From positions 437,425 to 487,356 of the forward strand of contig ML976705.1 of NCBI GenBank assembly GCA_010015655.1: a stretch of DNA of 49,932 nt, in the 5' to 3' direction. Shown piece after piece: positions 12,151 to 24,300 of the stretch; position 1 is the first letter of the stretch, and every line of letters starts with the position of its first letter. This DNA is from Bimuria novae-zelandiae CBS 107.79 (taxonomy: Eukaryota > Ascomycota > Dothideomycetes > Pleosporales > Didymosphaeriaceae). The position numbers and the translations under genes were made by a program. Under the pieces are notes generated by a model. The model worked only from the letters and a program-made list of their open reading frames with translations. It searched no databases and was not told where the DNA came from.

Positions 12151-12726
12151 ATCTCCTCTATTTTAAGATTTATTTTTAAATTATATATTAGGTTTTACCT
12201 CTTTTTATATAAGCGTAACCCTACTTTTATATTTATAAGTATAACGTTAGTTACTATACCTACTAAGTCTACTACTTATAAACTTTATTTGTGTAACAAA
12301 ATCCTTTAAGCTAATTTTATTGCTAAGTACCTTTATTTTAAGTATAAGTCTAAAGGTTAAAAGTATCGCATTATGCCTAAATTAGGTTTAAAGTATACTA
12401 AGTATATTTACCTTAGCTGTCCGTGCGTTAATATATCTTAGGCGTTATTAGATAAGACACGAGAGGAGTATAGAAAGAAGGTTAATAAGGATAAGAAATA
12501 ATTAGCTATAATTGTTTTTTATTTATTAAAAGATAAGAGAATACTAGCGTAGGCGAAAGAGCGTGCGCGGAAGACGACGTTATATCTTACGTCTAATTTA
12601 GCTACTAAGGGAGAGGTAGTAAACGCTAAGGTGGTTAATTATCCTACTATAGATACTTTAGTTAGATATTCGCCTGCCATATAGGCGATATTAGGTTTAT
12701 TAGATAGGATATCCTTATTACCTTAA
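12151..12726 (+). pseudogene. Antisense accessory ORF of chromovirus A with RIP-altered Zn2Cys6 motif
   Basis: One frame stays readable on the plus strand, opposite to gag-pol, between the chromodomain end and the 3' LTR. All interruptions are TAA/TAG, as expected from CAA/CAG/TGG after RIP. At 12334-12426 the residues fall as Y-x2-Y-x6-Y-x9-Y-x2-Y-x6-C. This is the fungal binuclear zinc-cluster spacing if each tyrosine was a cysteine (TGY to TAY is the RIP change). Behind it lies a Lys/Glu-rich, coiled-coil-like stretch (DKTREEYRKKVNKDKK, about 12445-12500). The start codon is not identifiable; ATG may have become ATA. A sister ORF with intact cysteines lies in the element at 38100. Function is not known, and DNA binding is an inference from the motif. 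Confidence 0.65.
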
Positions 12727-14193
12727 CCTTTATCTTAGGCATATAGGCTTTATATAAATTTGTTAATCCTTTTCTAACAGTTCTCTAGGGTTTTCCTAGT
12801 TTATTAATTATTATTATATTATAAGTTTAGTTTCTATTAAAGCTTTCTTTTATTACTTTAGTATAGTAGTAGTAGTAGTTATAGATCTTATTTCGTGCCT
12901 TTTTTAAAAGTTGTTAGTAGTTTTTGCGAAGTTTAGATTTAGGTTTTTATATATTTTTAGAGTGTGGGTATCCTTTCTACTTAACTAACTACTCTTCTAA
13001 GAGTTTATTATTTTAAAAGTCTTCTTATTTAACTTTTTTATATTTTAAGAGTGCTTTAACTTCGAATTTATTTTCTTCCTCTAGCTAGTAATAGAAGATT
13101 GTCTTAACTAGTGTCTTAGGTTTTATAGGTTTAAGTTAGTTTATATAAAATACTAAGCGTATTTTCGCGTCTAGCGATAGTTATAATTAGTAGTTAATTA
13201 GTAATACTTGTTTAATAAAAAAAAATAGTCTAACCTTAATATAATCTAGTTTTTTATGCTTTTTCCTTTAAGTTTAAAGATTTTTTATTAGTAAATATGC
13301 TTTATCCCCCTTTTTTAGCTAAGGTGCCGTTTTTCTTTTTTAGTTTGTATAAGAAATGCTTTACTATTAAGCTTTTTTAAGATTCTCTTAGAGTTATGTA
13401 TATATTTTCTTTATATTTTCTGCTATATTTATTGCTTCTTCTATCCTAATCACTGTAGGAAGTGTTTAATTAAAGAGATATAAGTGTCTTTTATAGTTTA
13501 TATAGAATAGTGTAAATCCTGTTGCTGCTAATATCTTGTTGTTGTATGCCAATTGTGCCATAGGTAATAAGGAAATCTAGTTATTCATCTGGTTGTTGTA
13601 GTAGATGCGTAGGTACGTTTTAATTATCTAATTTGTACGTTCTGTCGGTCCGTCGGTTTGCGGATGATATGCTGTTAATAGTTTTTATTTTATTCTAATT
13701 AGTACTATAAGTGTTATCTAGTAGTTTAAAGTAAAGAGTTTGTCTCTATTGCTAAAAATTATTTTTAGAATACCGTAGTATTATATAAGTTAATTTAGGA
13801 TAAGGAATGCGAGTTCCTTTACTATAGTTATCTTTTGATATAGTAGTAATTCTCTATATTTAGTAAATTAATAGATAATATTTAGTATTGCGTTGTAACT
13901 AATTCCTCTTATAGGATCCTTTAATTTTAGTAATCCTATAATAAAATCTATAGCGATGTCTTCCTATAGTGTAATTAGTGTCTAGATTACTTATATCTCT
14001 CTATATTTAAGATGTGTTGCGTATTTATTGCGCTAGCAATCTGCGCATTTGTATATATATATAGTTACTACTTCTTTAATTCCTTTAAAGTTATAGTTCT
14101 GCTAGATAAGTTCTATTGTCTTTCTAACGCCTAGGTGTCCGTACACTAGGTTATCGTAGTATTATTATATAATTTCTGTCTGTTGTTCCTTAG
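12727..14193 (-). pseudogene. Chromovirus A Pol, C-terminal part: integrase and chromodomain
   Basis: Minus-strand reading near 13690-13520 gives the integrase segment LLTAYHPQTDGPTERTN followed by LAYNNKILAATGF. These align with the plus-strand integrase of the element at 38100. Near 13150-12930 the sequence RLVFYIN leads into a chromodomain-like tract ending in KGYPH. The Trp positions of the chromodomain are stops, consistent with TGG to TAG. This part is separated from the rest of Pol by the insertion at 14199. Confidence 0.8.
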
Positions 14194-14198
14194 ATACT

Positions 14199-14371
14199 TG
14201 TAAAAAGCGCCCTGACTACGGGCGACTCAGTCTATCCACAGTACTAAGGCGATCCCTTAGAGAGGGAAGAGAAGGGCTGCGGCGAGGGAAGTAGATAGGC
14301 GAAAGGCCCGAATAGCGCTGGTTAAGAGCGGACTAGGGCCGTCGAGGGCCCTCGACCTACGACTCGTGACA
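14199..14371 (-). repeat. Left (3') LTR of chromovirus B
   Basis: 173 bp. Contains the palindrome GTCGAGGGCCCTCGAC near its right end. Confidence 0.97.
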
Positions 14372-14699
14372 AAGGCTCTTTTCTTTAAGGGTCTCGACCG
14401 CGAGAATAAGCACGTAATAACTAGCCTAATTAGGCCTTACGTATTACGCAAGCTAATAACGTAAGCTAAATCTTAGGCTTATACTAAGGCCTAAAACCCT
14501 TATTCTTACTCTCTACTTGGCGGCTTACCTTATCCTAGAGGCTCCCTAACCCGTAAGTACGACCTAGCTAATCTATGGTAGTCTAGGGTGCCTGACCCCA
14601 GATGCCCCCTATTTTGGTACCTAGCCGCTCCAAATTTAGGGATCGTGAAGGTAGACTAACCTAGTACAGGCCTACCAAGTCGTCCCCGTACTTATCATT

Positions 14700-15580
14700 T
14701 CTCTACCACCCTCTTCAGCAACCTTTAGACTTTATCTAGACATACCCACGCTATTTAGCACTATAAGTACCACGAACGCTATTCTTAAGGCCTTAATTAA
14801 TAAGGCGCGTGCGAGCGTGGTTAGTACTATTAATCTATGCTATACCTGCCTTCCCATTATCCTAGACAGCCTTAAGCAGTCTAATTATAAGAAGATAAAG
14901 CTCTGCTAGTTTTAGGTTAAGGAGATACGTTATGTCCAGTCTAAGGCAGTGTATATTAATCTTAGCCTAATAAATTTAAAAGACTACGATTTAATCTGCT
15001 ACTGCGATGCCTGCTACAGCGGTGGTAGGGATTATTAGTAGGTAAGTTAGCGCTTCGAGGGTTATATAGGGGTTTCGAGGCTAATTAGTAGTAGATACCT
15101 AAAGATAACTTAGAGAACATGTTAAGTGCCCTAATTACCCTTATGCTGCGCTTAAGCTAAATTAATGCGTACATATATAATAAGATTAACCTCTCTAGAT
15201 TAGATAAGGCATTAGTAAAGGCTACCGCGCAGGTACTAAAGACAGAATAAAGTAATATTATTATATAAGTATTATTTAGTGTAGTTAAGGGTTATCTAGA
15301 CTAAGTCGCATAGGGCCACTAGATTCAAATTCTGCGGAAACCCGTTAACCTTCTACCACTCGGGTTATGACACCTGGCCTCCTGAGGAGATTATTCCGGT
15401 GGTGGGCCTCTCTATTAAGGAGAAGCGAAAGAGGAAAGCTTTTACTATAGAGGGGGGTAGTTTAACCTCCCTAGTTACTGCTAGTACTCTTACCCCTAGG
15501 CGCAAGAAGGTTACTCCTAAGCTAGTAAAAGTCCTTAACCCTAATTCTGGGTTATTAATACTAATTTAGGGTAGTTAGCG
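14700..15580 (+). pseudogene. Antisense accessory gene of chromovirus B, apparently spliced
   Basis: A plus-strand frame runs through 14700-15041 and contains two Cys groups, LCYTC (about 14837) and ICYCDACYSGG (about 14995-15025). At 15042-15094 there is a canonical fungal intron: GTAAGT donor, CTAAT branch-like site, TAG acceptor, 53 bp. Reading continues in phase at 15095 as IPKDNLENMLSALITLMLRL and a helical, coiled-coil-like tract. A second intron is probable near 15260-15310. It is followed by a basic segment (KEKRKRKAFTIEGG) and TPRRKKVTPKLVKVLNP up to about 15570. A few TAG/TAA codons remain, RIP-type. No family is recognised. The Cys pattern C-x2-C-x6-(Y) could be half of a zinc cluster, but I could not place the other half. 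Limits are approximate. Confidence 0.55.
15042..15094 (+). other. Inferred intron in the antisense gene of chromovirus B
   Basis: GTAAGT at 15042, CTAAT at about 15081 and TAG at 15092-15094. Joining the flanks keeps an open phase-0 frame on the strand opposite to gag-pol. An intron in that orientation would not be removed from the genomic sense transcript, so it can persist through retrotransposition. Confidence 0.6.
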
Positions 15581-15959
15581 TTTAAGGCTAGTATCTTAGC
15601 CACGCTAGACTTCCTCGCGGAGGAAGTAAAAAAGAAGATTAAGAGTAAGGGCGGTTAGGAGACTTTTTAGCAAGCCTATAAGTCTAAGCGCCTAACTAAT
15701 TAAGAAGGTTATTTAGTACAATCTAAGAATTCCTACCCCTATTAATGGTGTCTAGATTTTATTCACGTTCTATACCCTTAGGCGGTTTTGGTTAGGTTTC
15801 GGTTGGCTATAATCGCGTTAGGTACGGTCTAAATAGGCTTATAAGCCTCTGTTAGGCCCCAAGAGGCGTGAATAGGCCTAGATAGCTTATTCTAGTCTTT
15901 AGTCTATTTAAGAATCCTTTATCCTGTTTATTCTAGTATTTCGCAGCCTATAAAGTGTA

Positions 15960-18900
15960 CTCTCTAGGGTAATCTATTACTAATTACTATTAAGTGCTGT
16001 CTTCCTCCTTCTCTAGGGGGGCGACCCCGCCTCTTAGGCTCCTGTCTAGGGCGACCTTTAGTCTCCTTGTCTAAGCCCTTTAGAAACTACTTTATCGCCC
16101 TTTTAGAGATCTCCTCCGTAGACAACTACTAGTTCTTATTACTATTGTATCCTTTCTACTTAACTTTATACAGCCATTCTCTGTCCTAGAGTACCCTAGA
16201 TCTAATTCCTTTAATTAGGTATATATCCTCCCCTGCTTATGGTATAATAACCTTAGGCGGGCTTTACTTCCGTTATAGTAGTCCTTCTAAGGCTGCCTAG
16301 TTTAGGAGAGACACATAGAATACTAGGTAAATATTAAAGTCCTTTGGCAGCTCTAGCTTATATACCTATTAATTAATCTATCGTTTTACCCTATAGGGAC
16401 CTTAGGACTTATAGTTAAGTTTCTTCTTAGGCCTAGTTAACCATATATTGCGGGCGTCGAGATATACCATGTCCCCTATTATAAAGGTTTAGGCCTTATG
16501 CTTCCTATTATACCACGTCGCCTAGTGCGCCTATGCCCTAAGGATCGCTTAGGTTATCTAGGCCCTAGTCTAGGCTAGAACTATTGCTCTGGCCCTTACC
16601 GTAGGTACTAACCCGCGTAGCTGTACTTCTCGGGGTAGGCCTACTATTGGTAGATTTAGGCCGTATACTATAATAAATAGCGACACTCCTGTAGAGCTAT
16701 AGATGCTATTATTATACGAATATTCTACTTTAGATAGAAGGTCCGCCTAATTAGATTATTTATAGTTGCAGAACACTTAAAGGTACTATTTAAGCGTTTA
16801 GTTTTATCGTTCTATCTGTCTGTCTGTCTACGGGTGGAAGGTAGTAGAGAAGAGTCGCTTAGTTTTTAAATATTAAGTAAAGGTGCTCTAATAAGCCAAT
16901 ATAAATAGGCTACCTCTATCTATAACTATTAACTTTAGAGGGCCGTGTAGGCGTAAAACCTCTCTCCTAAAGATCTTAGCTAGCTTTACTGCCTTTAGGT
17001 CCTTTCGCGTGGGGATGTAGTATGCTATCTTAGAAAACTAGTTAATAATTACTAGGATACTATTATAATAATAGGCTCTAGATTTGCTCTTGGGTAGATC
17101 TATTACTATGTCTATAGCGATGTCCTCCTAGATGCCCCTTAGGACTAGTAGGCTATTAAGTTGGCCGTGCGTCGCGTGTTAGATAGGTTTCGCCCTAGAG
17201 CACGCTTAACAGGTCTAGACGTAGTTCTTTACGTATTATTAGACACTAGGCTACTAGAACTCCCGCAGCACTAGCTCTAAGATTTTAATAAAGCTAAAAT
17301 AGCCCGCGAGGGGGTTATCGTGGCATTATTAAAGGACGTGTACCCTCGCTAGAGGTGGCACGTATAGCCTATTCTCGTACTGTAATAGGTTAGCCGGTCT
17401 AATTATCTAGCGCTTTAGCCATTCCGGCTTTGCCATCTCTAGCCCTTGGAGGTACTAGAGGATTCGTTCTATAGTTTTATCCCCCTAGCTATTTCTCTTT
17501 AATAGCTCCACTGTGGGGTGAGCGCTTACTAAATCGTTTACTACTACCTCCTTAGTCGCTAACGTTCTAGGTCTAGCGACCTTTATTACTACTACTAGTC
17601 TAGGGCTTCCTGCCTACTTTAGTGGCTATAGGCTACCTGCTACGCCTGCTTCGTTTAAAGCGTCGCCTTTTAGCTATAACTTATGCTATAGGGCCTTAAG
17701 AAGTCTTTACTAGGAACTACCTATCCTGCCTAAGCTTGTTTCCTCCTCTAACTCGTAGTTAGGTCTCTGCGATAGTCTGTTAGCAGGATTTATCCTTCCT
17801 AAATAGTGTTTAATTTTAAAATTAAACGTTATAAGCCATTTAGCCCACCTTGCCTACCGTCTAGTCAGGACTTTTATAGACATAAACCCTTACAGGTTCG
17901 TATAATTAGTTAAAAGCTTAACCTTCTTGCTAATACCCTCTAGGTAGTGTCGCTAATGCTTAAAAGCTTTAATAATCACTAGTAACTCGCTATTATACGT
18001 GTCGTAGTTTCGTTCTACCTGGTTTATCTTGCGTAAATAAAAAGTAACTAGGTGCTATTATAGCTTTTTATGTTTATCTAGTTATAGTTAGCTTAAGATA
18101 CCCGAGATCGCGAAACCTAAAGCGTTAGTTTCTACTTTTAAGGGTCTTTTAGGGTTAAAGTAGGCTAGTAAGGGCCCTCGCATAAAGCTCTCTTTTAGCT
18201 AGTAAAAGGAGGCCTTAGCCTGCTTTAATAGGCTTATTATAACTAATTCCTTAAGTCTCTATTACTATTTGCCCTTAGTAGCTCCCTCTAGCCTTCTTAT
18301 TAGGGCGTGAAGGGGTGCCGCCACTTAAGAGAATCCTTCTATAAACCTTTAATAGTAATTAGTAAAGCTAAGGAAGATCCTAACTGCTTAGACTAAGTTT
18401 AGTTTAGGCTAATCTTTTATAGAGGCGACGCGGTCCTCCTCTATCTCTACGCCGTCTAGGAATACTATAAAGCCTAGGTATCCCACCTTACGTGTGTAGA
18501 ATTCGTATTTAGACAGTTTAGCGTATAGCTAGCGTTTAATAAGGCGTTCTAGCACTGTTTAAACGTGCTAGATATGTTCCTCCTTCGTCTTAGAGTAGAT
18601 AAGGATATCGTCAAGGCACATAATATAGTAGATATTAAGAAGGTCTAATAGTATGTCGTTAATATAGCTTTGGAAGGTCGCAGGCGCGTTTATTAAGCTA
18701 AAAGGTATTACTATGTATTCGTACTATCTATACCTTGTTTGAAAGGCCGTCTTCCATTTATCTCCTGCCCTAATTTAGACGCGGTAGTAGGCGTCCCTTA
18801 GGTCTAGTTTAGTGTAGATCTAGATATCCCCTAGTTAGTTAAGGAATTCCTATATTAAGGGAAGTAGGTATTGGTTCTTTATTATAACTACATTTAGTCC

Positions 18901-21170
18901 CTTATAGTTAACGTAGAGGCGGAGGCCTCTATCCTTTTTCTTTATAAAAAGAATTAGTGCCCCGGCGCTCGATCGCGACAGTTAAATAAAGCCCTATTTA
19001 AGGTTCTTTTAGATATAGTCGCGCAGAACTGCCAACTCTAACTCTAATAGACTATAGAGTAGTCTAAAAGGCACTTCCTTGCCTTCCTCGATATCGATCT
19101 TTATCTCGTGGGGGCCATGGTTAGTAAGGATGCTCGCGGCTTCTTTAGAGAAGGCTTCCTCCTACCGTCCCTAGTATTCTTCAGGTAGCGTCCCAGGTAG
19201 GCCTCCTAATGTGTCCTTTAGGGTAGCATACATAACAAAATAGTTATTTACTATATCTTTAGCCGTGCCGGCGAACTCTTCTACTAATTTAGTAGAGATC
19301 TTAGTCTATTTGCGCTTCCCATGGGCGAAGCGAATAGTCTTATTATAGAAGTTTGTAATAGGGTTCTATTCTGCTAGCTAAGGTATTCCTAAGACCATGT
19401 TAAATCTACTAATATTACTAACTATAAATAGGCAACTACCGCTCTCGGTTTTACCGCGACTATTTATAATAGTATAGGGGAGCTTCGCCTGGCCTAGAAC
19501 GCCTAAGTCTTATCTATTTAGCGCCACGTAGCGTTTGCCTTTTATTATTATTACCGTAACCCCTAACCACTTTATTAGATTACTACTAACAAAATTCGCT
19601 TTAGCTCTATAGTCTACTAGGGCTTTAATCTATTATTAGTTGCCCTCGTGCTATACTTCACTATCCAGCGCGATTAGTAAGCTACTACTCCTATCTCTAG
19701 GGGTCCTTATAGCTACGACTAGTTATTATTAACCCTTATTATAGTTAATCTTGCCTGTAGACTATTAGGCCTCCTAGTCTATAGCTTGTCTTTCCCCGCC
19801 TCGGCCTTGTACTTTAAACAGGACGCCTTATAATAGCCTAGTTTATAGCAGTAGAAGCATTAGTCCTTATCCTTATCCTCTACTACTTAAGCCTTCTTCT
19901 TACTATCCTTATCGCGACGGTCGCTATCGTGGCGTCTTTAGTATAGTCTTGTGTTATTTAACCTAAATCGCTTTCGATCGCGCCTTTTATTAGCTAGCTT
20001 GTTAAGGAAGTTATTATTAACATCGTGTATACGTTATTTCCCTAACTTATAAGGTTTTAACGCTTGCTAATATATATTTACCTTTACTTTTAAGCGAGAG
20101 AGGCTCTTCTATTTATGCGGCTACTATTTAAGGCGTTTTTAGATTTTCTTGTCTAGTGCCGTGTAGAAGTTATTAATATAGTCTTTATTATTATTATCTA
20201 AGGCCTTCTCTAGGTCGCATTCCTCCTATTAGTCCTTAAAGTAGTTAAGGAGTTCTGTAGGGGTCTTCTTACCTTGTTTAGCTACCTTAATTCTTCGGCG
20301 AGCGGCACTCTTTCGCTCCTAGGCTAATTTTAGGGAGTCTACTATAGTCTACTATAGAAGGTCTTAGGTAACTTTCCTATGTCGCTTCCGCTCTAGGATC
20401 TTGGCGACTATTTAATTCTAGTAGTTACGTTGTGTATCTCTTAAGTATCTTACTACGAACCTAACCTGCGCTTCGTTAGTTTTAAGGGTAGGTAAGAAGT
20501 TAATATAGTCCTTATAGGCCCTCTTTTATAAGTTTAGTTCCTTACAACTCTTACCCTTAAATTAAGGGGGTTCTAGCGGCTTTAATAGTTATACGTCTAG
20601 GGTAGCAGCTACTATTTAGATTTAATGTCCTTTATTATAGCTAGTGTGGGCCTGGCCTCGTCTATCCTTCTTTCGCGGGCGTTGGATGCTTCTAAAGGCC
20701 CTAAATTAGTCTTAACTAGTATTATCTAAGCTTAAGGACGCGTCCTCCGTTAAGCTATTACTTAACAGGTTATTACTTGTGTCTTTAACCTTGTCTAGGT
20801 TGCTGTGACCCTCCTTAGGCTCTAGGGAGTTATTAGAGATGCTAGTAGTTATTATCTTATTCCTAACTAGGGTCTTGCCTTTAGATTAGTGACGCTTTAC
20901 TATTAGGGAGGCCTCTAGTTCCTAGATACGTTGTTAGAGCTATAGCACGCCTAGGCGTTCTTAAAGGGTAACTTCCTTTAATTATTAGTTATTATTACTG
21001 CCTATAATGGCAGGGGGGTCTTCCTCTAGGTCTATAGGTATTGTTAGGTCTTCTATAGGCATTGCAACTATTAGAGGCTCTTATTTAGAGGGTCCTGCGG
21101 GTGGTAACCTGCTTTAAGGGTCTCTTACTATCTTTAAGGTCTGGTAAGTAACTCTTCGTGTCGATTCCAT
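15960..21170 (-). pseudogene. Chromovirus B Gag-Pol polyprotein, inactivated
   Basis: The minus-strand start ATG is at 21170-21168 (MESTRRVTYQTLK), 40 bases from the LTR. A zinc knuckle CFYCYKLGYYKASC lies near 19860-19815, with the usual His read as Tyr. A protease-like tract ALVDYRA is near 19620. Reverse transcriptase shows [20 protein letters not shown] near 18960 and the catalytic LDDILIYS near 18620. RNase H and integrase follow to about 16400. A chromodomain-like piece DREWLYKVK.KGY lies near 16190-16140, and the tail has AT-hook-like basic Pro-Arg runs (RRGRPP, about 16030). In-frame TAA/TAG codons disrupt it at many points. The right-to-left order with RT before integrase identifies Ty3/gypsy. 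The left limit is approximate. Confidence 0.88.
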
Positions 21171-21210
21171 CGTACAGGTGAATTAGATATAAGGGGGTAA
21201 GGGATCGTAT

Positions 21211-21383
21211 TGTAAAAAGCGCCCTGACTACGGGCGACTCAGTCTATCCACAGTACTAAGGCGATCCCTTAGAGAGGGAAGAAAAGGGCTGCGGCGAGGG
21301 AAGTAGATAGGCGGAAGGCCCGGATAGCGCTGGTCTAGAGCGGACTAGGGCCGTCGAGGGCCCTCGACCTACGACTCGTGACA
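21211..21383 (-). repeat. Right (5') LTR of chromovirus B
   Basis: 173 bp, almost identical to 14199-14371, followed by the second ATACT. Confidence 0.97.
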
Positions 21384-21388
21384 ATACT

Positions 21389-24300
21389 TCTCGTGTGAGT
21401 ATAAGGAGTTAATTAAATTTAGCTATTAGTTTTAGGAAACTATTAGGGTTTTATTATAGTATTATAAAGTATATCTTAACCTTTTCTTTTTTATTATTTA
21501 TTTTACTAAAAGTATTTACTTGTTTGTTTACTATTTTAGTGTCTCTAACTATCTTACTTACTATTAGGTTAGTTCTTTTATAGTTATAAAGCGTGTAAGG
21601 TTCTTATAGTCTATAAAAATTATAAGCTTTAAATAGCTGTGTGCATAGATCCTCCAGTATTTTATAGCTTTTACTATTATAAGTAGTTCTTTGTTATGTA
21701 CTTTATACTATAATTCTTCTAGTGTAAACTTGTGTGCGTAGTATACTACTAGGTACTATTTGCCATTCTTCTCTTGCTTTGCACATGCTCTAACGGCCAA
21801 GTTACTTATATCTATTTTAATACGCAATAGTTTATTGCTCTAAAAATATATAAGGACTAGTAGTGTAATATATACTTCTTATAGTATTCTAAATACTTGT
21901 TCGCATTCCTTTATCTAGTTAAAAGGTCTATCTTTCTTTATAAGGTTCGTGAATAGTAGTGTAATCCTTAAGTAGTCCGTAATAAATTGTTATTAAATTT
22001 AGTAAATCTAAGGAAAGCTTATAATTTTTTAAAGTTAGTACGTATTTTTTACTTCTTTACTTTTTTTATTTTTAAAGGGCTTACTTTAATGCCTTAGGTG
22101 TTAGTAACATGTCTTAGAAACTTTAGTTCTATAATATAGAATTTATATTTCTTAAGTTTTAATTATAGATTAGCGCTATTTAGTACTTATAGTACTATTT
22201 ATACGTGTTGCACATAATCCTTTTCTTATTTAAAGAATATTAGGATATTATTAAAGTAGGTAACCATAAATATATTAAGGTAGTTCCTTAGTATATTATT
22301 AATTATTACTTAAAATGTTACTAGTGCGTTCGTGAGTCTAAAGGGCATAACTTAGTACTTCAATAGTCTATATTAGGTTTAAAAGGCTATCTTCTACTTA
22401 TCACCTGCCACTGTTTATATAAGGTAGTATCTATCTTATAGGTCGAATTATATAAATATTCTTGCTCGTCCTAGTCTGTCTTAAGACTCTTATATATTTA
22501 GTAGTAGGTATCTATTCTTAATTATTATGTTATTTAGCTTCCTATAATTAATGCATGGACGTTGTGTTCTATCCTTTTTTATAATAAATATTAAGGGTAA
22601 TACTATTAGTAATTCTAATTTACGTATCTATTGTTATTTAAGGGCTTTTTTTAAGAATTTACGTATCTATTAGAGTTTTTTTTTTACTCTAGCTATATAG
22701 TGGTCTAAAGGGCGGCGTTTTTCCCTCTTTAAGAATAATGCAATAATCTTAGTATATATACTTAAGAAGGGCTTTTACTCCTTTCTCTTCCTAAAATAAA
22801 TAACTCTATTTTATTTATTTATTAGGGATATTAAAAGGTATGCTATCCTTTTTATGCTTATGCTTTATAACCTAGTAGTTCTTTTTAGTATTTACTAAGT
22901 TAATTTTGTATTTATTAACTTCTAATTGTAAGACTATATTATTAATAGCTTTCTTATTTACTATTATATTCTATTAATGCGTAGGCTTTACTTACAATAC
23001 ATAGTTATAGCGCTTAAAGGATAGTATTTATTTTTCTTAGTTAATTATAGGGTTGTGCTTTCTTAACTAGGGTAATCTTAAAATTACATTATAGTTAGCT
23101 TTCTTAATAATATTAAGGATAATCTATTCTTAGTGTCTATAGATTATAAAGGTTATTTTAACCACGTATTTGATTGTTACTTTGCCTGGCATTAGTTGTC
23201 TATTCGGGACATAGATAGCATAGGGCATAGCCTTCTTGCGCTTATAGAGTCCTACTCTATTAAGTGCTTTTCTTAATATATAGCTTTCCTGTGCTCCTAA
23301 GTCTATTATAGCTTTTATTTATATTTCTTTAAGCTATACTAGTAGCTTAATTAATGCTTAACTATTAGTAGTATTTACTTCTTTAAAGGCGTTTTCCCGC
23401 CTAAACCTAGGTCTAAAAAAGACATTTTTTTAGTTACTAGCTTTATAGGTTTAAGGTATCTTTCTTTATTCTTCTCCTAAGGCTATTACTAAGCCTTTTT
23501 TGGGGAAGCTTCACTGTCTTCTTTTTTTATTATTAATTTAATCCTAAGGACTATAGTCCTATTTAGTATATAATTAAATCTATACTCTTTCTTTTATTCC
23601 CTATACTCTTTATAGTTAGGGTGTAAGTATATTTACTATATATCTAATGCGCATTTTCTATTAACTAGTAGTAATATAGTTTAGTTTATTACTTAGTTAA
23701 GGCATAGAAAGTATCGTGTTTTTCGTTTATCTTAGAGGTGAATATTATAATTAGCAATAAGATAGTTAAACTATTCTTATCTATATTAGTAATATATTTA
23801 GGGAAAGTAGCTATGTTCTTTAGCTTAGTAATAAAAGGTGCATTAATTTTCTCTATAAAAGGTCTATTATATAAAACCGTACGTAGGGTTGCGATAGTCT
23901 AGATCGTACTATAGTTTATAGTTTAGGTTTTCGTTTAGGTATTTCTTCTTAAGGTCTTTATAGGCGTAATAATAGTCCGCCATTTTACGTGCTGCTTTAC
24001 TAACTAGATTAGATTAGTAAGTATAGTAAAATGCTACTATATAGTCTTATTATTTTATTACTATAAAACTAAAGTCTCTCTCCCTTAGTTAGTATTCTTT
24101 TAAGAAGTTAAAAATGTTTATTATCTTACTAGTAATAGGTTTACTCTAGCTAGGATAAAATATAAAAGATTAAGTATTATCTTTTCTTTTTTTTAAACCT
24201 TTATATGCATCCTTATAGAGTCGTAAGGTAGATAACCCTAATTATTCTAATTCTTTATTATAGACGTTAATTTGTTTAATAGCGTCTACTACTTATTATT

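Larger units (their letters stand above)
14199..21383 (-). mobile_element. Ty3/gypsy chromovirus B, complete, nested in chromovirus A
   Basis: Two 173-bp LTRs (TGTAAAAAGCGCCC to CGACTCGTGACA) differ at only a few bases and are flanked by the target duplication ATACT at 14194-14198 and 21384-21388. Gag-Pol reads on the minus strand. About 1.4 kb between the end of Pol (near 15960) and the left LTR is not needed for gag-pol and holds a plus-strand ORF. The minus strand shows an A/G-rich tract (AAAGAAAAGAGCC) next to the left LTR, a likely polypurine tract. The interior is less RIP-affected than chromovirus A, and nesting shows it is the younger insertion. Confidence 0.96.

Noticed and set aside
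14995..15025. Claim of a full Zn2Cys6 cluster in the antisense ORF of chromovirus B
   Set aside because: Only half of the spacing (C-x2-C-x6-Y) can be placed, and no partner half is found in frame.
14199..21383. Idea that the two copies of the 173-bp repeat are terminal repeats of a DNA element
   Set aside because: They are direct, not inverted, repeats with TG...CA ends and a 5-bp target duplication around a gypsy polyprotein, so they are LTRs.
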